Shown: positions 8,396-17,292, counted from the first letter of the stretch. The stretch is DNA of 45,827 nt from Actinomycetes bacterium (GCA_029546925.1 JAKPQM010000054.1:1-45827); one strand, 5' to 3'. Numbers and translations are program-made. Notes: generated by a model from the sequence alone, not told the origin.

Positions 8396-9919
8396 CTAGT
8401 CCCACTCGTCGTCTCCGGCGTCCTCGAAGGCGAGCAGGGCGGCGTTCTCGCCGGCGATGCGGCCCGAGTTGAGGCAGAAGCCCATGGTGTTGCCGGGGAT
8501 GCAGTAGTTGTAGGAGTCGCCGTAGATGGTGCAGGCGTCGGTGCCGACGCAGTAGAGGCCGGGGATGACCTCGTAGTCGTCGGTCATGACCTCGAGCCTG
8601 TGGTTGACCAGCACGCCGCCCAAGGTGCCGTAGGCGCCGATGAACTGCTTGCAGCCGTAGAAGGGACCCTGCTCCAGCGGGATCATGTACTGGCGATCCT
8701 TCTCGAAGAGGCCATCGAAGCCCTCGGCGCACATCCCGTTGTACTCCTCGACCGAAGCAAGGAATCCATCGACGTCGATGCCGAGCTTCTCGGCCAGCTC
8801 CTCGAGGGTGTCGGCCTGGGCGATATAGGGGTTGCCCTCGTCGTCCTTGTAGGTCTCGAGGTCGGCATTCCACTGGGCCTCGAAGCCCTCGTAGAGGTCA
8901 TGCGGGTGAACGTGGGAGACGATGTCGGGACCGTACTTCTTCCAGCGCTTGAGCATGTTGGCATCGAAGATGGCGAATCCGACCTTGCCGGGCAGGTGGT
9001 TGATGGCGTTGCCGACGAAGGTGGTGTTGAAGATCTCATCCTCGGGCATGAAGCGCTCGCCGAGGCGGTTGCACCAGTAGCACGGTTGGCGGAAAGCGCC
9101 CTCCACGTAGAAGTGGTTCATGTTGTCGGGCAGCTGGTACATCATCTCCATGGTGACGGGGGTGCGGCCCGCGCCGGCCTGATGGCACATGTTGAAGCCG
9201 TCGCCGTCCATGCCGGGGATGGCGAAGGAGAAGAGGTTCTTACCCCAGTCGAGGCCGATGAGGTCGCTGATCATCTTGGGGTTGTTGCCGAAGCCGCCGG
9301 TGGCGACGATGACGGCCTTGGCCGAGATCTCGACCTGCTCGCCGGACTTATCGACAGCGGTGACGCCGGCGATCGCGCCGTTCTCATCGGTGATGAGGCC
9401 GGTGCCGGGGGTCTCGAGCATGAACTCGACGCCCAGATCCTGGGCCTTCTCGGTCATGCGCTTGGTCATGGTGGTGGCGGCACGCGGGCCGGGCTCGGAG
9501 CCGTCCTCGGGCTGCACGACGTGCCAGGTGTACTCGCCGTCGGCGTAGGCCTTGGTGCGCTCGCCGGCACGGAATGCGGGGCGCACGGAGTTGAAGACGA
9601 CGCCCATGTCCATGAGCCACTGGATGGTGTCGCCGGACTTGTCGTAGTATGCCTTCACGAGCTTGGCGTCGACCTGATAGTGGGTGTAGAACATATGGCG
9701 GCGGAAGAGCTCGCCCGGGGTGAGGGTGATGCCGGACATCTTCTGCATCGGAGAACCCGCCGCGCAGGGGCCCATGCCCATGTTGGCCGCACCGCCGGTA
9801 TTGGATGCCTTCTCGAGGCAGATGACGTTCGCGCCGTTCTCGGCAGCGGAGATGGCGGCTGCAAGGCCCGACAGACCTGCTGCGATAACGACGACATCGG
9901 TCTCAAACTGCTTTGCCAT
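8396..9919 (-). CDS. FAD-dependent fumarate/urocanate-reductase-like flavoprotein
   Basis: 507 residues, cytoplasmic: no signal peptide and no heme motif. It belongs to the FAD_binding_2 group, with the dinucleotide fold at residues 8-40 and the FAD-closing C-terminus around YCVGTDACTIYGDS and GNTMGFCLNSGRIAGENA. The first glycine of the usual GxGxxG is alanine (IAAGLSGLAAA). Family members reduce double bonds of organic acids or act as dehydrogenases; the substrate here cannot be told. The AAGGAGG site is 5-6 bases before ATG 9919. The divergent MFS transporter and the downstream flavin/iron-sulfur pair suggest a respiratory or detoxifying module: import an acceptor, feed electrons from NAD(P)H, reduce it. 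Confidence 0.88.
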   Translation of the reverse strand: MAKQFETDVVVIAAGLSGLAAAISAAENGANVICLEKASNTGGAANMGMGPCAAGSPMQKMSGITLTPGELFRRHMFYTHYQVDAKLVKAYYDKSGDTIQWLMDMGVVFNSVRPAFRAGERTKAYADGEYTWHVVQPEDGSEPGPRAATTMTKRMTEKAQDLGVEFMLETPGTGLITDENGAIAGVTAVDKSGEQVEISAKAVIVATGGFGNNPKMISDLIGLDWGKNLFSFAIPGMDGDGFNMCHQAGAGRTPVTMEMMYQLPDNMNHFYVEGAFRQPCYWCNRLGERFMPEDEIFNTTFVGNAINHLPGKVGFAIFDANMLKRWKKYGPDIVSHVHPHDLYEGFEAQWNADLETYKDDEGNPYIAQADTLEELAEKLGIDVDGFLASVEEYNGMCAEGFDGLFEKDRQYMIPLEQGPFYGCKQFIGAYGTLGGVLVNHRLEVMTDDYEVIPGLYCVGTDACTIYGDSYNYCIPGNTMGFCLNSGRIAGENAALLAFEDAGDDEWD

Positions 9920-9997
9920 TCGTTCCTCCTTATGTCCTTCTCATCCGAAACCCGCCTGCCTGTGCGGGCGGCTAACTTACCGGATAAGATATTCACA

Positions 9998-10011
9998 CAG
10001 GTGGATACCTG
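9998..10011. promoter_or_regulatory. Inverted repeat CAGGT-N4-ACCTG between divergent genes
   Basis: Perfect 5-bp arms in the 360-base region between the flavoprotein and transporter starts, about 80 bases upstream of the flavoprotein ATG. The position suits an operator controlling either or both genes, but it is short and could occur by chance. The rest of the intergenic region shows a GC-rich leader hairpin near 9950-9972 and no gene that I can support. Confidence 0.3.
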
Positions 10012-10279
10012 AAACCATGTGTGCCCACCCGAGTCTTGCGTAGAAAAGCGCGGAAGGCTCTGTGCATTCGAACAGAGACTGCTGGGGGTAAGATGCCCAA
10101 GTGCAGCATACACTGCCCGCAGGCCGGTTGGCACGCGGCCGCCTGACGGGGCGGACTGTACCCGCGCACAAACTGCGCGGCGCAAAGAGGCGGGTTTTCA
10201 TGGGCGGGAACATTCCGTGCACGCATGCCGGCGCGTAGGCTGGTGACGTATACCGCACGCATCCGCTGAAAGGCCGGCC

Positions 10280-11533
10280 ATGAACAGGAAATTCCACTAC
10301 GCATATGCCATCATCGCGAGCTGCATCGCCATCACCTGCCTTCCGTGCGCGCTCGTCCTCTCGTGCGCAGGCATCTTCTTCACGCCGGTATCCGAGTTCT
10401 TCGGCGTTCCCAAGGCATCGTTCACGCTGTACTTCTCGATTCTCAACATCATGATGATGCTGACGCTCCCCATGGCGGGAAGCCACCTGAGCAAGCTCGA
10501 CGTGCGCAAGGTGCTCACGGGTGCCACCTGCCTTTCCGGGCTGGGGCTTATCGGCATGAGCCAAGGCAACTCCATGCCGTGGTTCTATGTCTGCGGCGCG
10601 ATCTTGGGCGTAGGCATGGCCCCCCTCATCTACCTCGCGATCCCCACGCTCATCAACGCATGGTGCGTGAAGCGCGTGGGTTTCTTCGTGGGACTCTGCA
10701 TGGCATTCACGGGCATCGGGGGCGTGATCTTCAACCCCGTCGGCACGGCGCTCATCCAGAGCGGTCCCGAGGGGTGGCGCGCGGCCTATCTGGTGTTCGG
10801 CATCATCGCGCTGGTGGGGACGCTTCCGTTCACGCTCTTCGTCGTGCGATCCAAGCCCGAGGACAAGGGCCTTCTCCCCTACGGTGCCAACGAGGAGCCC
10901 GAGCCCGCAGTTTCCGAGGAGCAGCCCGATGCGGCAGCCGGGGTTCCCGCAGGCGTTGCCCTGAAGACGCCCGCCTTCTTCGCCCTTGCCATCTTCTGCG
11001 GCATCATCACGCTCAACCAGACCATCTACCAGTTCCTGGCAGGCTATGCCACCTCGTTCGCCGACACGCTCCCCGCCATCGCGGCCGCCTCCGGCGTGGT
11101 GGCCAGCGCCGCCATGGCGGGCCAGGCAATCGGCAAGGTGGTTCTCGGGATCATCAACGACAGATCCGTGCGCCTGGGAATCGCCTTCGGTCTCGCCTGC
11201 GGGGTCGCGGGCGTCCTACTCATGTGGTTTCTGCCTTCGGCGCTCGCAGTGCTGCTCGTGGGGGCGTTCCTGTTCGGTGTGGTGTATGCCATGACCACCG
11301 TCCAGACGCCGCTTCTGGTGCGCTCGGTTTTCGGGTCGGCGGACTACACCAACATCTACTCGCGCATCTCCATGGTGGGCTCGCTCATGAGCGCGGTCGC
11401 CGCCGTGTTCTGGAGCTTCGTCATCGATTCTCCCGGGGGATTCCCGCTCATGTTCATCGGCGGGATCGTGTGCATGGCGGTCTGCCTTGTCGCCTCGTTC
11501 TTCGCGCTCGGCCAGAAGGGTAGGCTCGGCTAG
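10280..11533 (+). CDS. MFS transporter, oxalate/formate antiporter-like
   Basis: 417 residues, about 12 predicted membrane helices in two halves separated by a hydrophilic acidic loop near residues 195-225 (rich in E and P). The layout, GWRAAYLVFG motif and charged central loop fit the monocarboxylate/oxalate-formate branch of the major facilitator superfamily. Substrate unknown. It is divergent from the fumarate-reductase-like flavoprotein, so import of that enzyme's organic acceptor or export of its product is the simplest inference. Start ATG 10280 follows a GAAAGG site. The 3' end abuts the 95-bp repeats. Confidence 0.85.
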   Translation: MNRKFHYAYAIIASCIAITCLPCALVLSCAGIFFTPVSEFFGVPKASFTLYFSILNIMMMLTLPMAGSHLSKLDVRKVLTGATCLSGLGLIGMSQGNSMPWFYVCGAILGVGMAPLIYLAIPTLINAWCVKRVGFFVGLCMAFTGIGGVIFNPVGTALIQSGPEGWRAAYLVFGIIALVGTLPFTLFVVRSKPEDKGLLPYGANEEPEPAVSEEQPDAAAGVPAGVALKTPAFFALAIFCGIITLNQTIYQFLAGYATSFADTLPAIAAASGVVASAAMAGQAIGKVVLGIINDRSVRLGIAFGLACGVAGVLLMWFLPSALAVLLVGAFLFGVVYAMTTVQTPLLVRSVFGSADYTNIYSRISMVGSLMSAVAAVFWSFVIDSPGGFPLMFIGGIVCMAVCLVASFFALGQKGRLG

Positions 11534-11545
11534 CAGTGCCTGCCA

Positions 11546-11800
11546 GCGCGTTTCCCCAGCAGGGTCCTTGGTGACTGTACAGTCGCTGGGGGCCTTGCTG
11601 GGCGGATGCGTTTCGAGGGCCCCGCGCCCCACCCCTCCGGGCGCGTTTCCCCAGCGGGGTCCTTGGTGACTGCACAGTCGCTGGGGGCCTTGCTGGGCGG
11701 ATGCGTTTCGAGGGCCCCGCGCCGCGCCCCTCCGGGCGCGTTTCCCCAGCGAGGTTCCCAGTGACTGTACAGTCACTAAAGGTTGTGCTGGGCGGATGCA
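11546..11800. repeat. Three tandem 95-bp repeats with central palindrome
   Basis: Units begin at 11546, 11641 and 11736 (the third is partial, about 65 bp). Each begins GCGCGTTTCCCCAGC and carries a central palindrome GACTGTACAGTC (11573-11584; GACTGCACAGTC at 11668-11679; the longer GTGACTGTACAGTCAC at 11761-11776). CCCCAGC and GCTGGGG flank the centre, so each unit can fold into a stem. It lies between convergent genes (transporter, plus; DUF1097, minus). No reading frame of interest. Confidence 0.92.
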
Positions 11801-11809
11801 ACCCAGACT

Positions 11810-12301
11810 CTATTCCCTGCCCTTGAGCAGCAGCTTGCAGAAGGCGTCGACGCCCCAGCCCACATACCAGACGCCTACCAGCATGGCAACGCCGATCTGG
11901 ATGGGCAGCGTGCCCATGCCGGCGGTGCCGAGCGGCCCCATGATGGTGAGGCCGATGGCCCAGCCGCAGAGCACGGCGGGCAGGTAGATCCACTTCTCGA
12001 ACGCATTGGCGATAAGCACGGCGGCGAAGCCCATGACGGCAAGCGTGGCGAAGGTGTTGATGTCGGCCGAGAAGGGCAGGTTCTCCATGCTCCACAGGGC
12101 GATGACCGCCCAGAGAATCGCCATGAGGAAGCCGATCGAGATCTTGGGGCCGTCCTCGACCTTGTTGCCGTTCGCCACGTAGATGCCCGCGCAGATAAGC
12201 GCGACGGCTCCGCAGGTGATGCCGGCATAGCCGGACAGAACGGCCCAGATGGGCGGCAAGAGGCCGATGCCGACAGCCAATGCGAGGACTTCCTTCTTCA
12301 T
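11810..12301 (-). CDS. DUF1097-type integral membrane protein
   Basis: 163 residues with about five hydrophobic segments, resembling the DUF1097/YcdZ family of small inner-membrane proteins of unknown function. The start at 12301 (MKKEVLALAV) follows GAGGAGG; upstream in-frame sequence is the intergenic spacer. It is second in a pair with the gene at 12378-12959 and ends near the 95-bp repeats. The C-terminal KLLLKGRE is likely cytoplasmic. A transport or channel role is possible but unsupported. Confidence 0.75.
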   Translation of the reverse strand: MKKEVLALAVGIGLLPPIWAVLSGYAGITCGAVALICAGIYVANGNKVEDGPKISIGFLMAILWAVIALWSMENLPFSADINTFATLAVMGFAAVLIANAFEKWIYLPAVLCGWAIGLTIMGPLGTAGMGTLPIQIGVAMLVGVWYVGWGVDAFCKLLLKGRE

Positions 12302-12324
12302 GAAAAACCTCCTCAAGCACGCAC

Positions 12325-12354
12325 GGGCCGCCGCGCATAAGGCGCGGACAGCCC
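12325..12354 (-). other. Hairpin between the two DUF1097-type genes
   Basis: GGGC-CG-CCGCGC-ATAAG-GCGCGG-ACA-GCCC (plus strand), a two-part stem in the 76-base spacer. It may adjust expression of the second gene or stabilise the first gene's mRNA. Confidence 0.4.
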
Positions 12355-12377
12355 GCGACGGGTTCACGAACCTGGAC

Positions 12378-12959
12378 TTACTTCTCGCCGCGCTTGTCAT
12401 CTCTGGGCAGGGGCATGAGCGCCGCCATGGCGCGCTCCTTGCCGAAGATGGCGCTGCAGACCACCATGCCGGACAACACCAGCGCAACGGCGAGGACCAG
12501 ACCGTAGCACCAGAAGCCGAGCAGCTCGACGAAGAGGATGGGATCGGTGTTGGCGCCCATCTCGGTGATGAAGAACGAGGTGGCCATGCCCATGAAGATG
12601 CAGGGGACGTTGGAGAATATGGCGCCCTCGAAGAAGTTCTCATGCACGGTGAGGATGCAGAAGATGACGAGGATCGTGGGAATAAGCATGCCCAGGATCA
12701 TGTTGCCGCCGGCGAAGCTGCCGAAGATGCCCATGACAATACCGTTGATGATGCACCACAGCTCACCGACCGCGTAGCTGATGATCATCATCGGGATCAT
12801 CTTGAAATTGGCGCCGAACGCGAAGAACATGAGAAGCGGCAGGAAGCACATCCACGTGTACTGCCCGAAGCCGACGATACCCATGACCTGCATGAGCAGG
12901 GTGAGCGCGACGGCGCCGACGGCCGCTTGGACCAGCTTGATCTTGTTCCTATCGGTCAT
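12378..12959 (-). CDS. DUF1097-type integral membrane protein
   Basis: 193 residues with about five to six hydrophobic helices and many methionines and phenylalanines (for example near residues 30-60). It resembles its neighbour at 11810 in size and layout, so the two may form a heteromeric membrane complex. Start 12959 (MTDRNKIKLV) follows AAAGGA; an upstream in-frame start at 13121 would run through a strong hairpin and is rejected. The hydrophilic tail LMPLPRDDKRGEK is probably cytoplasmic. Function unknown; the leader hairpin at 13018-13057 suggests regulation. Confidence 0.72.
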   Translation of the reverse strand: MTDRNKIKLVQAAVGAVALTLLMQVMGIVGFGQYTWMCFLPLLMFFAFGANFKMIPMMIISYAVGELWCIINGIVMGIFGSFAGGNMILGMLIPTILVIFCILTVHENFFEGAIFSNVPCIFMGMATSFFITEMGANTDPILFVELLGFWCYGLVLAVALVLSGMVVCSAIFGKERAMAALMPLPRDDKRGEK

Positions 12960-13017
12960 ATTGGGTTCCTTTCTCGAACGGACCGCAGCGGTGCAGGCAA
13001 CGCCGCTCCAACCGATG

Positions 13018-13057
13018 ACAGGTGCCTTGCATATCGAAGGATACGCAAGGCACCTGT
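13018..13057 (-). promoter_or_regulatory. 13-bp perfect hairpin in the leader of the DUF1097 pair
   Basis: ACAGGTGCCTTGC (13018-13030) and its reverse complement (13045-13057) around a 14-base spacer, about 60 bases before the first start codon. It has no T-run on the minus strand. It could be an operator for a dimeric repressor or an RNA leader stem; I do not recognise it as a known riboswitch. Confidence 0.5.
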
Positions 13058-13188
13058 TCGTTCCTATGGATGGCCCTACGAAGAAACGCCGATCTTCGAT
13101 GGACCCGTTGTGCGGCAGCACAAGACTCTTAAGGATCTTGTCAATACCGGAGACGAGGCTCGTTGCATTCCGTTCCGCAGCCGAAGAA

Positions 13189-14694
13189 CTATCCCCTTAG
13201 ACGCAACTTCGTGCCCGCACCGCCAACTGTGCCCGTGTATTCGATAACGCCCTCGTCGACAAGTTCCGACACCACTTCGCGTAGCGCTTTGCTGAGGGAT
13301 CTGTAGCCTAACCTTCTGGCAAGCTCGCGCTGAGAAGCCTTATCTCTGCCCAATTCCTCGATCACGACGGCCCGCAGCTCAGCCCTCGTCCTTCTAGACT
13401 GTGCCGGGCCCTGCTCAGAGATCCTCCCTCTGCTTCCAAGCTCCTTTGAAAACGCCTCGTGCAAGAAGAAGGTCACCTTGAAGAAGGTCCTGTCATCATC
13501 CGTCTCGAAAAGAGGCGGCTTTGACCCGTTGTCCGAGAGCGCTCGAAGCATCGTCGGCACTCCCGTATTACGTCCTTCGATGAGATGAAGCTCTTTGAGG
13601 AAGTCGCCGATGCGCCTATTACGATACCTCTGGGCAACGAGCCGGTTCGCTGCCAGATCCTCGTCGGTGATGGAGCGATCGGGGACCGGGACAGCTTGTG
13701 ATGGAGAGTCTGTCCGCCTCTACGCGCAGCGTCACTGGCTCATGTTCGATGTAACTGCGATGGTAGATAGCATTTCCAAGCGCCTCCTCGAGCGCCTCAT
13801 AAGGATAGTTCCACAGGCGCACGGCCTCCGCCTGTCCGGGAACCTTGAACACCCGCTCCTCGCACACGCCCCCGCGCAGATAGGCAAGGGCATCCGAAAG
13901 CTGGCGGTCGATAGGACCTCGGAAGGTATGCTCCCTCATCCCCTGCCCTGCCGGATCGGGGATCTCGACGACCTCGATGCGCGTATAGGGGAAGAAGCGC
14001 TCGGGATCATCAGAGAACAACATAAGCCCGACGTTTATAGGACGCAGCGCTTCGGAAGGACCGCCACCACCCGGAGGTCACGAGCCACAGAGAGTAATCC
14101 TGCGGCAGATGCTCCTCGTGCGAGCGAGCTTCCAACAGCATTGAGATAGTCCTGCATACGGCCGAGCCGTAGATCGGAAACCTCGGCCTGGTTATTGATC
14201 CTGTCATCGAACGGTACCCGACCGCCCATCTCCACAAGATCTCGCTCCTCGGTGACCTTGGCCTTCACGGTCTTGGAGAATCTGCGAATATACACCGCAT
14301 GGTCGCTGCGCTTCGCCGAAAGAGAGACGGGCGCACGATAGGGACGGTCGTAACCGCCAGGCACCCAGATAATCAGGAGAACCGCGCCCTCGTATTCAAC
14401 AGGCTCGCAGACGGGCATGTAGTTGGGGTTGAGGCGGTTGCATAGGTTGACGAGCTCCTTCTGAAGCAAATCAAGAGATGAGGGAGAGACCCCTTTGACC
14501 GGCTTGACGGGAAGACCGTCGCAATCCTCAACTCCGATAACGATGCATCCACCGCCCCAATTATCGATATCGTTGGCAAAAGCACAGATGGAGTGGATGA
14601 TATCCTCGGGATTCCATCCGCTTTTGTACTCGACGCGCGCGTACTCCACAACATTGCCATCGATAAGCTGATTCACACTGATGGGAATCGCCAT
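13189..14694 (-). pseudogene. AlbA_2/Schlafen-type putative DNA-binding ATPase-like regulator, two frameshifts
   Basis: About 500 residues when joined across three frames. Start ATG 14694 (MAIPISVNQL); the N-terminal AlbA_2 domain has YKSGWNPEDI and GGGCIVIGVED. The frame closes at 14035 after one base is lost near 14063-14064. The continuing frame (INVGLMLFSDDPERFFPYTRIEVV, helix-rich region with NAIYHRS) closes early because one base was gained in a GGGG run at 13681-13684. Bypassing it restores DRSITDEDLAANRLV and a C-terminal winged-helix-like segment (RELARRLGYRSLSKALREVV) to the stop at 13189. Such proteins are often regulators or linked to mobile DNA. Two changes of opposite sign could be mutations or assembly errors. 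Confidence 0.82.
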
Positions 14695-14730
14695 GCCAGC
14701 CCCCCTCGCCTGAGGGCTCCATTGTAGCCC

Positions 14731-14773
14731 TCTGCCGACTTAGCTGTCGACTTAACTGTCGACTCAACTGCCG
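14731..14773. repeat. Short tandem repeat, about 12 bp x 3
   Basis: CTGCCGACTTAG / CTGTCGACTTAA / CTGTCGACTCAA followed by CTGCCGA, in the spacer upstream of the broken gene. Each unit carries GTCGAC or a close variant. The rest of the 207-base spacer up to the kinase stop shows no clear terminator. Confidence 0.6.
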
Positions 14774-14901
14774 AGGACATACAACCGCTCCTCTGATACA
14801 GCGGTCACAGGCTAGATGGCAAACAGCTCGCAACGCATGCCATAACGAACAGGACATACGGGCGAGCTGCAATGCCAATGGTTCGAGCAGGTTCTCACAA
14901 G

Positions 14902-16011
14902 CTAGCCGTCGAAGCCTTGGAACACGGGGATACCCGTGTAGAGCTTGGGCTCCTCCTCGCCGGTAAGGACACGGATAGCGCCGGCGGCCATGGCCTCGAG
15001 CTCGAACTCGCCCGGGTACGCGGAGACGGGCGCGATCCAGCCGCAACCCCGTTCGATGGAGGCAACGAGATCCTTGTTGTGGACCATGCCGCCGCCGAGC
15101 AGGATGCCGTCGACCTTGCCCTCGAGCACGGTGGCCATGCTGCCGATGTACTTGTTGAGCTGGTAGAGCATGGCGCCCCATGCACGGGCAGCAGCCTTAT
15201 CGCCGGCAGCTGCGCGATTGCACACCTCGATGGCATCCGAGGTGCCGAGAAGATCGACGAAACCGCCGGTCTTCATGCAGAGCGCACGGGCCTCCTCGAT
15301 GGTGTGGCCCGCCTCGAGGTAATCCAAGACTCCAGCCACAGGCACGGCACCGCAGCGCGTGGGAGCTATGGCGCCCTCGCCCTGCACGATATCGAAGCCG
15401 TCTATCATCTTGCCGGCCCTGTGGGCGGAGATGGAGATACCGCCGCCGATGTGGCAGACGATGAAGTTGCAGTCGCGGTAGCGCTTGCCCATGCTGTGGG
15501 CATGGCGGATCGCAGTCTCCTTAAGGTTGAGGGCGTGCAGATGCGCGTTACGATAGACGCCCTTGATGCCGGTCATGCGGGCGTAGTCGCAGAACTCGTC
15601 GGTATCGGGCGGGTTCACGACGAAAGCGGGCTTGCCGGCCTGCTCGGCGAACTCATGGGCGAGCTGGCTGCCCAGCTGGGCGGGATGCTGGATGCCGTTG
15701 GCGCCGCGGTAGGCATGGTCGAGCATGACGCCGTTCACGGTGTAGGTGCCGCCCGCAAGCGAGAGCAGGCCGCCGCCCCGGCCGACAAAGGCATCGATGG
15801 TCGAGAGGTCGACGCCGTTCTCGGCAAGCGCGGCGAGGATCATGTCGCGACGGTAGGGCATCTGGTCGGATACGGATGTGAACTCGGCCAGCTTGGAGGC
15901 CTCATGGGCGACGTTTCTGGTGAAGACCTCGGTCGCGCCATCGAAGACGCCGACCTTGGTGGAGGTGGAACCGGGGTTGATGACCAGGATGCGATAGATG
16001 TTCTCGGCCAT
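14902..16011 (-). CDS. buk: Butyrate kinase (acetokinase family)
   Basis: 369 residues. Catalyses acyl-phosphate + ADP to acid + ATP, giving substrate-level ATP. Motifs: the N-terminal phosphate loop VINPGSTSTKVGVF (residues 9-22), VGRGGG near 75, NPPDTDE near 133, and HIGGGISISAH near 187, all typical of butyrate or branched-chain acid kinases rather than acetate kinase. The length matches the family (about 355-370). Start ATG 16011 is preceded by AAGGAGG and lies 4 bases after the stop of the phosphate acyltransferase, so the two are translationally coupled. True substrate could be butyrate, isobutyrate, isovalerate or another acid. Confidence 0.92.
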   Translation of the reverse strand: MAENIYRILVINPGSTSTKVGVFDGATEVFTRNVAHEASKLAEFTSVSDQMPYRRDMILAALAENGVDLSTIDAFVGRGGGLLSLAGGTYTVNGVMLDHAYRGANGIQHPAQLGSQLAHEFAEQAGKPAFVVNPPDTDEFCDYARMTGIKGVYRNAHLHALNLKETAIRHAHSMGKRYRDCNFIVCHIGGGISISAHRAGKMIDGFDIVQGEGAIAPTRCGAVPVAGVLDYLEAGHTIEEARALCMKTGGFVDLLGTSDAIEVCNRAAAGDKAAARAWGAMLYQLNKYIGSMATVLEGKVDGILLGGGMVHNKDLVASIERGCGWIAPVSAYPGEFELEAMAAGAIRVLTGEEEPKLYTGIPVFQGFDG

Positions 16012-16015
16012 GATG

Positions 16016-17023
16016 TTAAGCCTCCTTCTGCGCCTGCGCGCGAACGCAGCTCATCACGACGTTGCCCACGAGCTCGGAAACGGGCGCAGAACGGCTGCAG
16101 TCGCACACGATCTTCTTGAAGCCCTGCAGGAAGGGGCCGTAGGCGTCGGCGTTCGCGAAGTTCTGCACGAGCTTGACGCCGATGTTGCCCACGTTGATGT
16201 CGGGGCAGATGATGACGTTGGCACGCCCGGCCACCGCGCTCTCGCGGAGGACCTTCTTGGCGGCAACGGCCGGATTGATAGCCGAATCGAGCTGGAACTC
16301 GCCATCGATGGCGAGGTCGGGACGGCGCTTCTGGGCAACCTTCACCGCAGCGCGGACCTTCTCGACGAGCGGGCCCTCGGCCGATCCGTCGGTGGAGTAT
16401 GAGAGCATGGCCACACGCGGCTCCCAGCCCATGAGGGCGCGGACGGTCTCGGCAGCGCTGATGGCGATGGAGGCGAGCTGCTCGGGATCGGGATCGACGC
16501 ACACGGCGGCGTCGCCGAAGCCCAGCAGATGGCCTTCGCTGCCCTCCCAGCCGGGAATATTGAACACGCCGCAGGAGGAGATGGTATCGATGCCGTCGGC
16601 CAATCCGATGATGGTCTGGCCCCCGATGATGACGTCTCCGGTGGAGCAGCACAGGCCGCCGAAGGTGATGTCCACGTCATCGATGCGCTGCATCATGAGC
16701 GCACGGTCCATGGGCTTCTTGGCGCGGCGGCGGATCCCCTTGCTCTTGAACGGGCAGTCGGGCATGGCCTCGAAGCGCACGGCGAAGGCCTCGTTTGCCC
16801 CGTCATCGGCGATGTCGACGATGGTGACCTTGGATAGGTCGACACCGAGCTGCTCGGCCACGCCGCGCAGCGTCGCGCCATCACCCACGATGAAGCACTC
16901 GGCAAGGCCGGCAGAGGCGAGCTCGCCCACCACTTCCATCATCTTGGGGTCGTCGGCCTCGAAGAAGGCCACCTTCTGCGGATTCGCCGCAGCTTTCGCG
17001 CGCAGCTGCTCCATAAGGTCCAT
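16016..17023 (-). CDS. Phosphate acyltransferase (phosphate acetyl/butyryltransferase family)
   Basis: 335 residues. Swaps CoA for phosphate on an acyl-CoA to give the acyl-phosphate used by the kinase downstream. Conserved stretches near the C-terminus (STDGSAEGPLVEKV, DGEFQLDSAINP, NVIICPDINVGNIGVKLVQ) are nearer to phosphate acetyltransferase than to classic Ptb, yet the partner is a butyrate-type kinase, so the acyl chain is uncertain. Start 17023 (MDLMEQLRAK) follows AGAGGAG; the start at residue 4 is possible. The leader holds two inverted repeats described separately. Confidence 0.87.
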   Translation of the reverse strand: MDLMEQLRAKAAANPQKVAFFEADDPKMMEVVGELASAGLAECFIVGDGATLRGVAEQLGVDLSKVTIVDIADDGANEAFAVRFEAMPDCPFKSKGIRRRAKKPMDRALMMQRIDDVDITFGGLCCSTGDVIIGGQTIIGLADGIDTISSCGVFNIPGWEGSEGHLLGFGDAAVCVDPDPEQLASIAISAAETVRALMGWEPRVAMLSYSTDGSAEGPLVEKVRAAVKVAQKRRPDLAIDGEFQLDSAINPAVAAKKVLRESAVAGRANVIICPDINVGNIGVKLVQNFANADAYGPFLQGFKKIVCDCSRSAPVSELVGNVVMSCVRAQAQKEA

Positions 17024-17034
17024 GAGATGCTCCT

Positions 17035-17086
17035 CTCACTTGTGTAAGGGCACAGAAACCTACTGCTACCTATTTTTCCAAGTGAG
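17035..17086 (-). promoter_or_regulatory. Leader inverted repeat next to the ribosome site of the acyltransferase gene
   Basis: CTCACTTG (17035-17042) and CAAGTGAG (17079-17086), 8-bp perfect arms. On the transcript the 3' arm runs straight into the AGAGGAG ribosome site, so pairing could limit translation. Within it lies TTGTG-TAAGGG-CACAG (17040-17055), a near palindrome like the one upstream of the PucR-type gene. Confidence 0.4.
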
Positions 17087-17238
17087 GTCCTCCGCCGCTA
17101 TGGGTGCACTGCCAATTGTTTCCCTCTCCTATCGCCGACCGCCTGTGTGAACGTACAAGATCAGCGACATCAGTCGAGCTGCGTCCTGCAGGTACGCGAA
17201 CTGTAGAATCACCTAGGATACTCGTAGCAAAAAGGGTA

Positions 17239-17244
17239 TATAAT
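17239..17244 (+). promoter_or_regulatory. Candidate -10 box of the AAA_14/DUF4143 gene
   Basis: Perfect TATAAT in an AT-rich stretch (GGGTATATAATAAACC), about 49 bases upstream of the ATG at 17293. No clear -35 hexamer at standard spacing. Confidence 0.5.
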
Positions 17245-17292
17245 AAACCGCAACTTGATCGACATAACGAGTAAATTGCGGGTGAGTTGTCG

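Noticed and set aside
11546-11800. CRISPR or coding repeat interpretation of the 95-bp units
   Set aside because: Units are almost identical over the whole length with no unique spacers, and reading frames through them are shared shadows.
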